Of a DNA stretch of 64,000 bases, positions 16,691 through 25,985 are shown piece by piece (position 1 is the stretch's first letter; each line of letters begins with the position of its first letter). The notes beneath the pieces were generated by a model, which was not told the DNA's origin, ran no database searches, and saw nothing but the letters and a program-made list of their open reading frames with translations. The stretch is from Sediminispirochaeta smaragdinae DSM 11293 (GTDB lineage: Bacteria > Spirochaetota > Spirochaetia > DSM-16054 > Sediminispirochaetaceae). The stretch spans positions 1,488,001 to 1,552,000 of the forward strand of contig NC_014364.1 in the NCBI RefSeq assembly GCF_000143985.1, read 5' to 3'. A program made the translations under genes and the position numbers.

Positions 16691-18598
16691 TTATTCGGAA
16701 TCCGGCTTTTCAATTTCATTATCATCGTACACGCAGACCCGTTCAACCTCTCCCTCGAGGAGTTCACTTGCGTCGTCTTCATTTTCACAAGCAGTTTTAA
16801 AGCGTTCGACCTGGTGATGTAACTGATCGATTGAGTTGCTACTTTTTTCATTCAAGTCGTTCACATGAGTCATTGCAGTGCTTATATCTTTGGCTCCTGA
16901 CTCGATTTCCTGAATACCATCACGAACCTGATCTCCGATCATGGTTATGCTTGACAGTGCAGTACTGACTTTGACGGTATTCTGACTTATCTGTTCGGAA
17001 TTTTCTTGAATATCCTGTGTCGTGGAGGAGAGGCTGGTCATAGCATTCATAATCTCATTGCTGCCGAGTGATAGTTCTTTCATGGTGGAAGCGATTTCCG
17101 CCATTGCCTTGCTATTCTCTCGCGTTTCCTTTTCAATCCTCTGGTAGGAATCGCGACTTTCGTTGCTGGCTTCAAGCACCTGATTAATTCTGTCTGCAAT
17201 AGTGGTGATGGTTTTTCTTATTCGTTTTGAATTTTCGTTTGTAGATTCGGCAAGCTTACGAATCTCTTCGGCGACCACGGCGAAGCCCCGGCCAGCTTCT
17301 CCGGCATGGGCCGCCTCAATGGCTGCATTCATGGAGAGGAGGTTGGTCTGGCTGGCTACATTGTTGATGATTTCAATGACTTCGAGGATTTCTTTTACGT
17401 CGGCGACACTTTCCTCGACCAGCTTATTGGTTTCGTCTACCTGTTCTCCTCCACGAGTGGTGATTTCGGCCAGCAACTCGGAGGATTCCTGTCGCTGATT
17501 GGCTATCTTCGTCACGTTTTCGATACTGGCGGTCATTTCTTCAATGCTGCTGGAGGATTGCGTTACTGCCGACGACTGATCCTCTATCTTTTCGGCCAAA
17601 GCCCGTATTCCGTCGGTGATGACTCTTGTTGCATTGTCCGATGTGGAGAGGTTGTCAACAAGGTCCTTGATTTGCTGGCTCATCGAAGAAATATTTGCCG
17701 ACATCTGATGTACCGATGCTGCCGACTCATTGGTTGCACTGGAGACCTCACTTTTCAGATCCGCGCTTTCTACGGCAATATCTTTTACCTCATCAATGAC
17801 CGAGGAAAACTCATCAATAAAAAGATTCATCGCCTTTGCCAGACCCGCAAGTTCATCGTTTCCCTTTACGACAAGACGGCGCGAGAAATCTCCGGTAGCG
17901 AGGATTTGCATCGATTTATGCAGCCCCTCCAGCTGATTCCTTAGTTTCCGGATCATTCCCAAAGAGAGGATAAGAACCACGACTAGTAAAAGTCCTATAC
18001 TACTTCTGCTTATAATACGTATGCGCAATTGTACCGCCGCCGCTTGCTGATTGAGATAGTCGATAAGCTGTGTAAGGGTCCGTTCAAAGGAATCTCCGAG
18101 ATATATGGTAAGGTTCGTTACCTCATTACTCGCTACATTAAGATCGACATCTCCGTAGAACTGGTATGCGGCATACAAACCGGGGAAATAGGCGGGATAC
18201 CGAGTCATCAGAGCGTCAAGCTTTTCTTCAACCTCTCCCACCTTTCTTTTGGCATAGTCGGCGATATTTGTCATGGCCTCGGCCTGCCGCTTTCCTGCGG
18301 CATTGGAAAGGACCAGTTTCTGAAACTGATCCGACCGAAAAAATTGATCAAGAAGTTGTTCGAACTGCTTGTATTGATCCTGAAAGACCTTATAGCCGGT
18401 TTTCATGTTCGAGGTCAGAAGTAGTTCCTTTGTCATGGAATTGCTTCTGAAGAGTTCCGCTTTGATGTTGATACCCGTTTCAACCGTTTGGCGGATGTCG
18501 GCTTGCTGCGCCTGGTCGTATTCCACAATAAAAGTTGTTCCGATTATACCTGCAATGAAGAGCGCATTCAAAATAAGTAAACGGGTTTTTATTTTCAT
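16691..18598 (-). CDS. Methyl-accepting chemotaxis receptor
   Basis: A 635-residue transmembrane receptor. The ATG at 18598 is preceded by GGGAGG; a longer upstream frame is rejected. Membrane segment 1 lies at about residues 6-24, followed by a helical periplasmic sensor domain of about 170 residues, segment 2 at about 192-212 and a HAMP domain. A long cytoplasmic coiled coil carries the conserved hairpin tip [20 protein letters not shown], which contacts CheA and CheW. The ligand cannot be inferred. It has its own promoter (18621-18649). Confidence 0.93.
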   Translation of the reverse strand: MKIKTRLLILNALFIAGIIGTTFIVEYDQAQQADIRQTVETGINIKAELFRSNSMTKELLLTSNMKTGYKVFQDQYKQFEQLLDQFFRSDQFQKLVLSNAAGKRQAEAMTNIADYAKRKVGEVEEKLDALMTRYPAYFPGLYAAYQFYGDVDLNVASNEVTNLTIYLGDSFERTLTQLIDYLNQQAAAVQLRIRIISRSSIGLLLVVVLILSLGMIRKLRNQLEGLHKSMQILATGDFSRRLVVKGNDELAGLAKAMNLFIDEFSSVIDEVKDIAVESADLKSEVSSATNESAASVHQMSANISSMSQQIKDLVDNLSTSDNATRVITDGIRALAEKIEDQSSAVTQSSSSIEEMTASIENVTKIANQRQESSELLAEITTRGGEQVDETNKLVEESVADVKEILEVIEIINNVASQTNLLSMNAAIEAAHAGEAGRGFAVVAEEIRKLAESTNENSKRIRKTITTIADRINQVLEASNESRDSYQRIEKETRENSKAMAEIASTMKELSLGSNEIMNAMTSLSSTTQDIQENSEQISQNTVKVSTALSSITMIGDQVRDGIQEIESGAKDISTAMTHVNDLNEKSSNSIDQLHHQVERFKTACENEDDASELLEGEVERVCVYDDNEIEKPDSE

Positions 18599-18620
18599 AC
18601 TTGCCTCCCGGAGATCTGCA

Positions 18621-18649
18621 AGTATACTCAATAGAGGGAAGGGGATCAA
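18621..18649 (-). promoter_or_regulatory. Promoter of the chemotaxis receptor gene
   Basis: On the minus strand TTGATC (18649-18644) is 17 bases from TATACT (18626-18621); GGGAGG and the ATG follow. Confidence 0.75.
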
Positions 18650-18666
18650 GAAAAGATTTTTTCTGC

Positions 18667-18695
18667 TTGATTCTTTCTCTATAATATATTATTTT
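18667..18695 (+). promoter_or_regulatory. Probable promoter of the thioredoxin gene
   Basis: TTGATT (18667-18672) is 17 bases from TATTTT (18690-18695). A TATAAT at 18680 lacks a matching -35 box. Confidence 0.5.
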
Positions 18696-18745
18696 CCATA
18701 TATACAAAGGGAGCCTTCAACGAAGGCAAAGGAGCGGAAAACATT

Positions 18746-19099
18746 ATGGCGGAACACCTAACGAAAACCGATTTTCTTGAAAAGATTTTTGATTATGAAA
18801 ACAAAAAAGAGTGGGAATATCAAGGCGAACTTCCGGCCGTTATCGACTTTTATGCGGACTGGTGTGGCCCCTGCAAGATGGTCGCGCCCATTATTGAGGA
18901 GCTTTCTCAGGAGTACGAGGGAAAGGTCAATTTTTTTAAGATCGATACCGAGGCGGAGCAGGAACTTTCCATGGCTTTCGGGATCCAGAGCATTCCTTCC
19001 CTGCTTTTTATTCCTAAAGAGGGCAAGCCGCAGATGGCTGCGGGCGCATTACCAAAGGATACCTTCAAAGAGGTTATCGATAAGGAACTGCTTGGCTGA
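18746..19099 (+). CDS. trxA: Thioredoxin
   Basis: A 117-residue thioredoxin fold with the redox motif WCGPCKM near residue 42. It has the cis-Pro region QSIPSLLFIPKEG and a short N-terminal extension before the first strand. It reduces cytoplasmic protein disulfides with thioredoxin reductase. AAAGGAG precedes the ATG. The gene stands alone with its own promoter. A 9-base-stem hairpin at 19121-19142 without a T-run lies between it and the convergent TetR gene. Confidence 0.94.
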   Translation: MAEHLTKTDFLEKIFDYENKKEWEYQGELPAVIDFYADWCGPCKMVAPIIEELSQEYEGKVNFFKIDTEAEQELSMAFGIQSIPSLLFIPKEGKPQMAAGALPKDTFKEVIDKELLG

Positions 19100-19129
19100 A
19101 TGGAGCCGGTAGGCGTTGGAGAATCCCGC

Positions 19130-19708
19130 TCAGGCGGGATTCCCTGAAAAAATAAGTGACATAATGCCGTCGATCCTTTGCGGGCCGAAGCCGAGGGTCG
19201 AGTGTACGATGCCGCCGGTAATCATGATGAGCAGCAACTCCGCATATTCGGTCACTTTTTCCGTATCGTTCATGAGAACGGATAATCCCTCTTTAATCAT
19301 GACAAGCCACTGATCATAGGCCGATATAAGCCTTTTTTTGAGCATTTCGTTATTTGTTATTGATTCATAAATAAGATAAAGGTGGAGTTTTCCTCTATTC
19401 TCCGCCGAAAACAACTCTTTAAGCACTTTCCCTACAACTTCGTCGGCAGGCATCGGTTTTTTAAGGTTCTTTGCCCATTCCAACAGACGATTGGAGATCC
19501 GTGTCATGTAGCTCTCGGAAACATCGAACAGAAGGTCGGCCTTACTGGAGTAGTAGTAATAGAGCGTTCCTTTGCTGATCGACAAACTACGGGCGATATC
19601 AGAGAGACTGGTATCCTGGGCTCCCTGCTTTATGAACAATTCGGTTGCTGCATCGATGATACGACTGCGATTATCGACATCCGCATAATCGCGCTTACTC
19701 TTTCTCAT
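19130..19708 (-). CDS. TetR/AcrR family regulator
   Basis: A 192-residue regulator with an N-terminal helix-turn-helix (about residues 14-60, including SLSDIARSLSISKGTLYYYY) and an all-helical ligand-binding domain. It is divergent from the receiver-kinase gene. The shared 97-base intergenic space holds a perfect 28-bp inverted repeat (19737-19764), a good autoregulatory operator candidate. TTGACA and TATGGT are 17 bases apart, and only 6 bases separate the -10 box from the ATG, with no Shine-Dalgarno site: a leaderless layout. Confidence 0.9.
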   Translation of the reverse strand: MRKSKRDYADVDNRSRIIDAATELFIKQGAQDTSLSDIARSLSISKGTLYYYYSSKADLLFDVSESYMTRISNRLLEWAKNLKKPMPADEVVGKVLKELFSAENRGKLHLYLIYESITNNEMLKKRLISAYDQWLVMIKEGLSVLMNDTEKVTEYAELLLIMITGGIVHSTLGFGPQRIDGIMSLIFSGNPA

Positions 19709-19714
19709 AGGAAA

Positions 19715-19743
19715 ACCATAAGCGGCATACTTCCTTCTGTCAA
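19715..19743 (-). promoter_or_regulatory. Promoter of the TetR gene (leaderless layout)
   Basis: On the minus strand TTGACA (19743-19738) is 17 bases from TATGGT (19720-19715). Six bases later the ATG begins at 19708, so transcription should start at or next to the start codon. Confidence 0.65.
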
Positions 19744-19764
19744 GTTCTCTCTTTTTCTTGACAG
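19737..19764. promoter_or_regulatory. 28-bp inverted repeat, candidate TetR operator
   Basis: CTGTCAAG (19737-19744) and CTTGACAG (19757-19764) form perfect 8-base arms around 12 bases. Each arm contains a TTGACA pointing outward, so a bound repressor would cover the -35 box of tetR and possibly that of the divergent kinase gene. Confidence 0.6.
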
Positions 19765-19805
19765 CGGAGGAATGGATAATAATGATGGAAGAGGAGGTTC
19801 TTCAG

Positions 19806-21449
19806 ATGAATGTTGTTCTCGTCGAGGATTCCAATACGACACGTCTTTATTTGGAGTCCTTGTTTCGCTCCCGTGATCATAAGGTGGTGGGCTCTTTTGG
19901 TGACGCCGATTCGGCAATATCCTCCATCTTGGAAATGATCGACGAGATAGACCTGATGTTGATCGACATTTTTCTCGGAGGAGAGCGCAACGGTATCGAT
20001 GTCGTGGAATCTGTATCGGTACAAAAGCCTATTCCCGTAATTTATCTTACCGCTTCCGAGGACCCTCAAGTTGCCGCAAGGGCGCGTAAAACCAGCCCCT
20101 ATGGATTTCTCTTAAAACCGTTTAAAGAGCTTGTTTTTTTCAGCACGATCGAGATTGTGGAAAGCCGTATTGATGCTGAGAAACGATTTCGTCGGAGAAT
20201 AGCCTTTGAACAAATGATATCCGGGATCTATCGTCGTTTGCATGAGCCCGGAGATCCCGATTTCGTCGCTATATTGAACTCGCTCGGGACCTTCGTTCAG
20301 GCCGATAGGGTGGTGCTCCTTAAGATTTTTCCCCGGGAGGGAATCGTCCGACATATGGCCCTCTGGCCTCCTTCCGAGCAGGGGAAGAGTAATATTCCAA
20401 GCGAGGAACTCCCCTCTCTTTTGCATCTTCTTCCTGAGCGAAGGGATCAGTTGCTTCGGCTCCGTTCCCACGAGGCTCAACTTATATTTTTTGCTCCGCC
20501 GCTCAATTATCTTGCCATGCCGATTTTCCTCCCCGAAGGGGGGGCAGCCGGATGTATCGCTTTCGATCGTGAAGAATCTCGCAGGCCTTGGAGCGGAGCC
20601 GATGGGAGGCTTTTGCGCATGGCGGCCGAGATGATTGGGGGCTGGTGGCATAGAAAGGAGACCGAGGCCTCACTTCGTCATGCGCAGAGTTCGGTGATCA
20701 GCAAAGAGAAACTGGCCTCCATCGGTATGCTGTCGGCTGGTATCATTCACGAAATAGCAAACCCCCTCTCGTTCGTCGAATCGAATGTCAGAACCCTCGG
20801 GAAATCGATCAACCAGCTTCGTGATGAGACTACGAGCCCCGGTTGCGAAGATTTTTCAAAAGAGGGGCCTGAGCTGAGCGAGATCATCGATGAGACGGTA
20901 CAGGGACTCGAACGTATTGTCGGAATTGTCTCTAGTATCCGCAGTTTTTCTGCCGGAGGAGGCGACATAGGGGCACGCAAGGGGTGGTACGAACTCAATG
21001 AAGGGATTCGATCTACCTTGGCTCTGATACGCACCTTTGCTGGCGAAAGCGCCGAGGTTGTCTTGGAACTTGGCGAAGTTCCGCCTATCTACTGCTATGG
21101 GGCACGGATCAATCAGGTACTCCTCAATCTCCTTACCAATGCAGCTAGAGCCATACGAGAGAAAGAGAATCTCAAGGACGGAAGGATTCTTGTAAAGAGC
21201 GGATCGGCCGATGGCTATCTCTTTTGTACGGTTAGCGATAACGGCAACGGTATCGATCCGCGGTTGATCGATACCATTTTCGAACCTTTTTTTACGACAC
21301 GGGAAGATGAAAGCGGCAGCGGCTTGGGACTTGCCATTGCCCGAGAGATTATCGAAACGGACCATGGCGGAAGGTTGACGGTCGAATCCGAAGGGGTTGG
21401 AAAGGGAAGTTCGTTTACACTGACGATTCCCCTTCGGCCCGAACCATGA
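19806..21449 (+). CDS. Receiver-GAF-histidine kinase fusion
   Basis: A 547-residue cytoplasmic signalling protein. An N-terminal receiver domain (about residues 1-120, acceptor Asp in LMLIDIFLGG) is followed by a GAF-like sensor (about 135-275). A HisKA domain has its His in GIIHEIANPLSF, and an ATPase domain closes the protein (LLNLLTNAARAI, FEPFFTTREDESGSGLGL). The ATG at 19806 is chosen because GAGGAGG lies at 19791-19797 and the receiver fold begins at once. Having the receiver in front suggests it is a downstream kinase in a phosphorelay. No partner gene is adjacent. Confidence 0.88.
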   Translation: MNVVLVEDSNTTRLYLESLFRSRDHKVVGSFGDADSAISSILEMIDEIDLMLIDIFLGGERNGIDVVESVSVQKPIPVIYLTASEDPQVAARARKTSPYGFLLKPFKELVFFSTIEIVESRIDAEKRFRRRIAFEQMISGIYRRLHEPGDPDFVAILNSLGTFVQADRVVLLKIFPREGIVRHMALWPPSEQGKSNIPSEELPSLLHLLPERRDQLLRLRSHEAQLIFFAPPLNYLAMPIFLPEGGAAGCIAFDREESRRPWSGADGRLLRMAAEMIGGWWHRKETEASLRHAQSSVISKEKLASIGMLSAGIIHEIANPLSFVESNVRTLGKSINQLRDETTSPGCEDFSKEGPELSEIIDETVQGLERIVGIVSSIRSFSAGGGDIGARKGWYELNEGIRSTLALIRTFAGESAEVVLELGEVPPIYCYGARINQVLLNLLTNAARAIREKENLKDGRILVKSGSADGYLFCTVSDNGNGIDPRLIDTIFEPFFTTREDESGSGLGLAIAREIIETDHGGRLTVESEGVGKGSSFTLTIPLRPEP

Positions 21450-21488
21450 TATAGACCCGCTAGGTTTCTGCGGATATACTTATACGCT

Positions 21489-22514
21489 ATGAAAGAGATT
21501 ATCGAGCTGTCCGATTCCTCCCGCTTAGAGGATCGGCATGCCCTGGCGACGGTAGTGGATATTGCCGGTTCCGGTGTCAGAGGCGTGGGGGCCACTATGC
21601 TTGTTTCCGCAGACGGAACGATAACCGGTTCAGTCAGCGGTGGGTGTATAGAGGGAGAGGTGATACGGGCGGCCATTCGCTTGCTCGAAGGAGGCGATCC
21701 CCTTCTTCTCAGCTTTTGCGAGGTGCAAGATCCCATTTTTGGTACCATATCCCCCTGTGGGGGGACCGTATCGGTCATGATCTATCCGGGGTCCGAACTT
21801 GTTGAGAAACGATACATCGAGTTAATACGAGAGGGTAAAGGCGCTCTGTGGGGAGTTTCTCTGGACGGAGAATCCGCTTCCGCCGGACTTTTATTTGCCG
21901 GAGAGCGTGTCGATGAGCTTGTCTTTTCTTCCGATCTTTCTCTTGCCCAATTGGGGGTGCTGAAAGCGTTCATTGCTAAGGCCTCGTCTGAGGAGTTGAA
22001 GCGGGGCATTCGTGATGAACACTGGTTTGTAATGATGTCTCCTCCTCCGGTCAATCTCTGCATCGTGGGAGGCGGACATATTTCCGTGGCTTTGAGCCGT
22101 ATTGCCAAAGCCCTGGCTTGGCGTGTCGTCATCGTCGATCCCCGTGAGGCTTTTCTTTCGGCGGATAGATTTCCCGAAGCGGACGCCGTATTGAATATGT
22201 GGCCGGAACCCGCCTTTGAAAAACTATGTATCGACAAGCGTTTTGCCGTCGCCGCCCTGTCTCACGACAGCAAAATAGATGATCAGGCTATTTTCGGGGC
22301 CCTGAACTCGGATTGCTTTTATGCAGGGGTGCTCGGTAGTCGCAAAACCCTTGCCGCCCGTCGGGACCGACTGGCGGAACAAGGGGTAAACGCCGAGAAT
22401 CTTGCCCGGCTGCGAGGTCCCATCGGCCTTAATATCGGTGCAAAAGAGCCCGAAGAGATTGCCCTTGCCGTTGCGGCTGAAATTGTCGAAACCGTAAGGA
22501 GCAATCGGGGATGA
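21489..22514 (+). CDS. XdhC/CoxI family molybdoenzyme maturation factor
   Basis: A 341-residue protein with an N-terminal XdhC/CoxI domain (TVVDIAGSGVRGVGATMLV, then GSVSGGCIEGEV) and a C-terminal Rossmann domain (VGGGHISVALSRIAKAL, about residues 188-315). Such proteins bind and sulfurate molybdenum cofactor and insert it into xanthine-dehydrogenase-type enzymes; the hydroxylase at 1-1959 is a plausible client. Its stop overlaps the argA start by 4 bases, an unexpected partner. No Shine-Dalgarno site is present; TATACT lies 8 bases before the ATG (leaderless layout). Confidence 0.87.
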   Translation: MKEIIELSDSSRLEDRHALATVVDIAGSGVRGVGATMLVSADGTITGSVSGGCIEGEVIRAAIRLLEGGDPLLLSFCEVQDPIFGTISPCGGTVSVMIYPGSELVEKRYIELIREGKGALWGVSLDGESASAGLLFAGERVDELVFSSDLSLAQLGVLKAFIAKASSEELKRGIRDEHWFVMMSPPPVNLCIVGGGHISVALSRIAKALAWRVVIVDPREAFLSADRFPEADAVLNMWPEPAFEKLCIDKRFAVAALSHDSKIDDQAIFGALNSDCFYAGVLGSRKTLAARRDRLAEQGVNAENLARLRGPIGLNIGAKEPEEIALAVAAEIVETVRSNRG

Positions 22515-23860
22515 AGACCGTTCAATCACAGGACGACATGAATTTACTGCGCCAGGGGTTTTCCTATGCCCATCGCTATCGGGATGCCGTTTTTGTCGTG
22601 AAGATTGATTGTACCGTCATCGATCATCCTCAATTTCCTCTTCTGATAAAGGATATTGCCCTGCTTCAGCAACTGGGTATCAACGTGGTGCTTGTGCCGG
22701 GTGCCAGAGAGCGTATCGATGAGATCATTAGCCGTTACGGCTTTACGACAGAATATCATCGCAGCATCCGTATCACGACCGAAGAAACGATTCCCTTTGC
22801 CCGTATGGCCGCCTTCGACGTTTCCAACCGATTAATGACGGGATTGGCAGGCCAGGAGGTCAATGCCGTCGTGGGCAATTGGGTCAGGGCGAAAAGCCTC
22901 GGTGTCATAGACGGTATCGACTTCCACTATTCCGGTACCGTTGAGCGGATTCTGACCGATCCTGTTCGTGAGGTCATCTCCATGGGGATGATTCCGATTT
23001 TCCCCTGCATCGGTTGGAATTCGACGGGTAAGCCCTACAATTTATCCAGCGATGAGCTTGTGCTGCAGATCGCCGTTGCTTTGGGGGCGGAAAAACTCTT
23101 TTTCATCACCACCGAAACTCAACTTTCGGCCGAGCACTACCACTGTCCTGCGGAATGCGGGGTTTCCCGTGACGGAAGAATCAGCCGGATCGATGCCTCT
23201 ACCGCCGCTCATTTTCTCGAACTCAATCCCGAAAAGAGCGGGGAGCTCTTCCGCATCAATCTGGCCCGAAGGGCCTGCGACCGGGGTATCTCCCGTGTTC
23301 ACATCCTGGACGGGCGGCGTGAAGGTGTTCTGCTTCAGGAGATTTTCTCCAACCAGGGTGTCGGTACCATGGTTCATACGAATCTTTACGAGAGCATTCG
23401 TGATATGCGCGCATCGGATGTTTCGGATGTGCTACGCATCATGGATCCCTATGTGGAAGAAGGTATCCTCGTACCCAGGGACAAGCAGACGCTCCAGCAG
23501 TTCTATCACGATTTCATTGTCTTCGATGTCGACGGAATTGTTCATGGTTGTGCGGCTCTTCATATCTATGAAGATGACCAGGCCGAAATTGCTGCGGTGG
23601 CTGTAAATCGAAAGTATCACGGTACCGGTATAGGAGGACGCCTCGTTTCTTTTCTGATCGAACGGGCCAGAAACAGAGGTCTGAGACAGTTATTTGTTCT
23701 TACGACCCGTACGGCGGATTGGTTCGAGCAACAGGGCTTTCGCCGTGCATCACTGGATGAGATACCGGTGAGAAAGCGTCAGCAATACAACTGTGAAAGG
23801 AACTCCTCGGTTCTTGTGTATCTGCTGGATGAGAATGCCGATGCCGCACTTCGGCGATAG
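22511..23860 (+). CDS. argA: Amino-acid N-acetyltransferase (N-acetylglutamate synthase), ArgA type
   Basis: A 449-residue two-domain enzyme, close to E. coli ArgA in length (443). An amino-acid-kinase-like domain (about residues 20-280, with NVVLVPGARERID and SSDELVLQIAVALGAEKLFF) is fused to a C-terminal GNAT acetyltransferase domain (about 300-440, acetyl-CoA loop in RKYHGTGIGGRLVSFL). It acetylates glutamate to start arginine synthesis and is usually feedback-inhibited by arginine through the kinase domain. It overlaps the XdhC-like gene in an ATGA. No other arg gene is in the window. Confidence 0.9.
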   Translation: MKTVQSQDDMNLLRQGFSYAHRYRDAVFVVKIDCTVIDHPQFPLLIKDIALLQQLGINVVLVPGARERIDEIISRYGFTTEYHRSIRITTEETIPFARMAAFDVSNRLMTGLAGQEVNAVVGNWVRAKSLGVIDGIDFHYSGTVERILTDPVREVISMGMIPIFPCIGWNSTGKPYNLSSDELVLQIAVALGAEKLFFITTETQLSAEHYHCPAECGVSRDGRISRIDASTAAHFLELNPEKSGELFRINLARRACDRGISRVHILDGRREGVLLQEIFSNQGVGTMVHTNLYESIRDMRASDVSDVLRIMDPYVEEGILVPRDKQTLQQFYHDFIVFDVDGIVHGCAALHIYEDDQAEIAAVAVNRKYHGTGIGGRLVSFLIERARNRGLRQLFVLTTRTADWFEQQGFRRASLDEIPVRKRQQYNCERNSSVLVYLLDENADAALRR

Positions 23861-23903
23861 GTGTTGCAAGCCTCTTGATGCCCACCGGGATTCGTAACAC
23901 GAA

Positions 23904-24644
23904 TCAGCGAAACCAGAGCATCAGGAAAAGCAGATATGTGACTGCAGGTACGAACACCATGATTGCTTTCTTTTCAAGGGGACCGAGCTTCGGCGGAATG
24001 TTGGAGCCGTCTTGTCCCGTTCCCCGGCATTCCAGGGCCTCAATAAGCTGCTGACTCCGCTCCAGAAGCAAGGTAAACAAAGGATTTACGGTAGTACGTA
24101 TCCTCCGGATGGGATTGCGGCATGCAGCAATCCCCCGAGCTGTTTTTGCCTCTTCAATCTCGTCTATCAATCCGAAGATCATCGGCAGAAAGCGGATGGT
24201 AAGGGATATTGAGAGTGCACTCTTTGCGGCAAAGCGGGGGGCGATAGGGGCTATATAGGCATAGACCGCTGCACCAAACTGCTGGGTGCTTGTTGTCTCC
24301 ACAGCGATATGGGCAAGAAATACGATTGAGAGAAAACGACAACCCTGGAGCAACGCTTCTGCCACATGGCCTTTGTCCGGCCTTCCATCGGATAGGGCCG
24401 TAGCAACCATGAGCAAGAGGGCAATCAGCAAAAGGCCACGGCTCTCCCTGAATACTCTCAGCGGTGATATCTTTGCAGATACCGCTGCAGTGGCAGGTAT
24501 CAAAAGGGCCAGCAGGTACGCCATAGGGGGAAGCTTTGCCAGGCTGAATGCGCAGAGCAAGAGCATCGGAAGTTTCAATCGCGGATCAAAGCCTCTGACC
24601 GGATCATCGCCGGGCAGGAACCTGAATAGTTCACGCTGTTTCAT
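23904..24644 (-). CDS. ecfT: ECF transporter membrane coupling protein (EcfT/BioN type)
   Basis: A 246-residue membrane protein with several hydrophobic segments and the cytoplasmic coupling motifs of the CbiQ/EcfT family (ARGIAACRNPIRRI and ALECRGTG). It transmits ATPase movement to the substrate-binding S component. The ATG at 24644 overlaps the ecfA end by 14 bases. It is the last gene of the birA-bioY-ecfA-ecfT biotin-uptake block. A hairpin at 23889-23905 overlaps the 3' end but lacks a T-run. Confidence 0.88.
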   Translation of the reverse strand: MKQRELFRFLPGDDPVRGFDPRLKLPMLLLCAFSLAKLPPMAYLLALLIPATAAVSAKISPLRVFRESRGLLLIALLLMVATALSDGRPDKGHVAEALLQGCRFLSIVFLAHIAVETTSTQQFGAAVYAYIAPIAPRFAAKSALSISLTIRFLPMIFGLIDEIEEAKTARGIAACRNPIRRIRTTVNPLFTLLLERSQQLIEALECRGTGQDGSNIPPKLGPLEKKAIMVFVPAVTYLLFLMLWFR

Positions 24645-25401
24645 CAAGCCAGCTACATTTTTCGATGGGAAAGGCCTCAGGCGGAGGTTTGATTCCGAAG
24701 CCCTTCAACCGCTCTCTCATGGTTTCCAGAGGACCGTTTTCCACGACACTTCCCTTCGACAGGACGATGGCCCGATCCGCCAGGGCCGCACTCTTCATCA
24801 AATCGTGTGTTACAAGGATGATGGTCCGTCCGCTTTCTTTGAGACCTTTGAGAATCCGGAGCAGCTCAATGGCCCCCGGATAATCAAGGTTCCCGAATGG
24901 TTCGTCCAGGAGTACGATGTCCGGTTCCATCGCTTCCACTCCCGCCACTGCAAGCCTCCGCTTTTCTCCTCCCGAGAGAAGGTGAGGCCGTTTATCTTTC
25001 AGATGTAACAGCCCGGTCTTTTCAAGAGCCTTCTCACTACGTTCGATAATCTGTGATTCAGTACATCCTAAATTTCTCGGTCCGAAGGCAACATCCTCCT
25101 CCACGGTCTGACCGACGATTTGGCTATCGGGATTTTGAAAGATAAAACCAATCTTTTGGTGGAGGCTACGACCATGATCGGAGAGGGGCTTTCCTTCCAG
25201 AACCACCGAACCTTCCTGAGGCTCCAAGAGGCCTGCAATGATCTTTAGGAGCACCGACTTTCCCGACCCGTTGGTTCCCAGAAGGAGCGTAAAGGATCCT
25301 CTGGTGAAACTAAGAGACACATTTCGCAGCGCCGTTGTGCCGTCACGAAATCGGCGACTGACATTCCGAAGCTCGAGTATCATCTCTGCCCTCTCAGCCA
25401 T
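24631..25401 (-). CDS. ECF transporter ATPase (BioM/EcfA type)
   Basis: A 256-residue ABC ATPase: Walker A GTNGSGKS, Q-loop, signature LSGGEKRRLAVAG and Walker B VLLDEPFGNLD are all present. It energises biotin uptake with EcfT and BioY. The frame overlaps bioY by 8 bases from the ATG at 25401. An in-frame ATG at 25383 has a better ribosome site (GAGAGG) and begins right at the ABC fold, so it may be the true start. Only one ATPase gene is present, suggesting a homodimer, as in BioMNY systems. Confidence 0.9.
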   Translation of the reverse strand: MAERAEMILELRNVSRRFRDGTTALRNVSLSFTRGSFTLLLGTNGSGKSVLLKIIAGLLEPQEGSVVLEGKPLSDHGRSLHQKIGFIFQNPDSQIVGQTVEEDVAFGPRNLGCTESQIIERSEKALEKTGLLHLKDKRPHLLSGGEKRRLAVAGVEAMEPDIVLLDEPFGNLDYPGAIELLRILKGLKESGRTIILVTHDLMKSAALADRAIVLSKGSVVENGPLETMRERLKGFGIKPPPEAFPIEKCSWLDETA

Positions 25402-25969
25402 GGAGAATCTCTTCCAATCGTTCTCTTAAGGGGATGGCCAGCACGGCAGCGGCGCAGATCTTTACTATGTCCCCGATGATAAAGGGGTAGAGCCCGGCTG
25501 CAAGGGTCGCCTTCCAGCTGATACCTGCTGCAATCTTAAGCCAGGGCAATCCAATTATGTAGGTAATAAGCGCCGCAACCAAAGCTGCCGAGAAATTGAT
25601 GAGCAGAGCCGCTGTTTTTGAGCCTTTTTCACGACGTAGATGGGCAATGAATGATCCTGCTATCATTGCCGGCAGATAGGCAAGCAAATATCCTCCCGTG
25701 GGGCCGAAAAAATGGGCAATGCCCCCGGTACCGCCTGAAAAGACCGGCAGGCCTGCTGAACCGATCGCCAGATAGAGGAGGATGGAAAAGAGCGCATCGC
25801 GGGGCCTCAGCAGTAACGCGGTAAGAAAGACAAAAAAGTTCTGCATAACCAGAGGGACAGGGCCCAGGGGGATCGCGATGTAGGCTCCTGCCGATATGAG
25901 CGCCGAAAAGAGAGCCGCAAATACCATCGAAGCCAGGGGCTTTGCTTTGTTCGTGTCGTTGTTAGCCAT
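25394..25969 (-). CDS. bioY: Biotin transporter S component BioY
   Basis: A 191-residue membrane protein with about six hydrophobic segments. BioY marks are PLGPVPLVMQNFFVFL near residue 33, then GLPVFSGGTGG and FFGPTGGYLLAYLPAM. It captures biotin for the energy-coupling-factor module encoded by the next two genes. It follows birA by 16 bases with an AAAGGA ribosome site and should share BirA control. Confidence 0.95.
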   Translation of the reverse strand: MANNDTNKAKPLASMVFAALFSALISAGAYIAIPLGPVPLVMQNFFVFLTALLLRPRDALFSILLYLAIGSAGLPVFSGGTGGIAHFFGPTGGYLLAYLPAMIAGSFIAHLRREKGSKTAALLINFSAALVAALITYIIGLPWLKIAAGISWKATLAAGLYPFIIGDIVKICAAAVLAIPLRERLEEILHG

Positions 25970-25985
25970 TGTTGTTCCTTTCTAT

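Noticed and set aside
19121-19142. Terminator between trxA and tetR
   Set aside because: The 9-base stem is perfect, but neither strand has a following T-run, and it overlaps the tetR stop codon.
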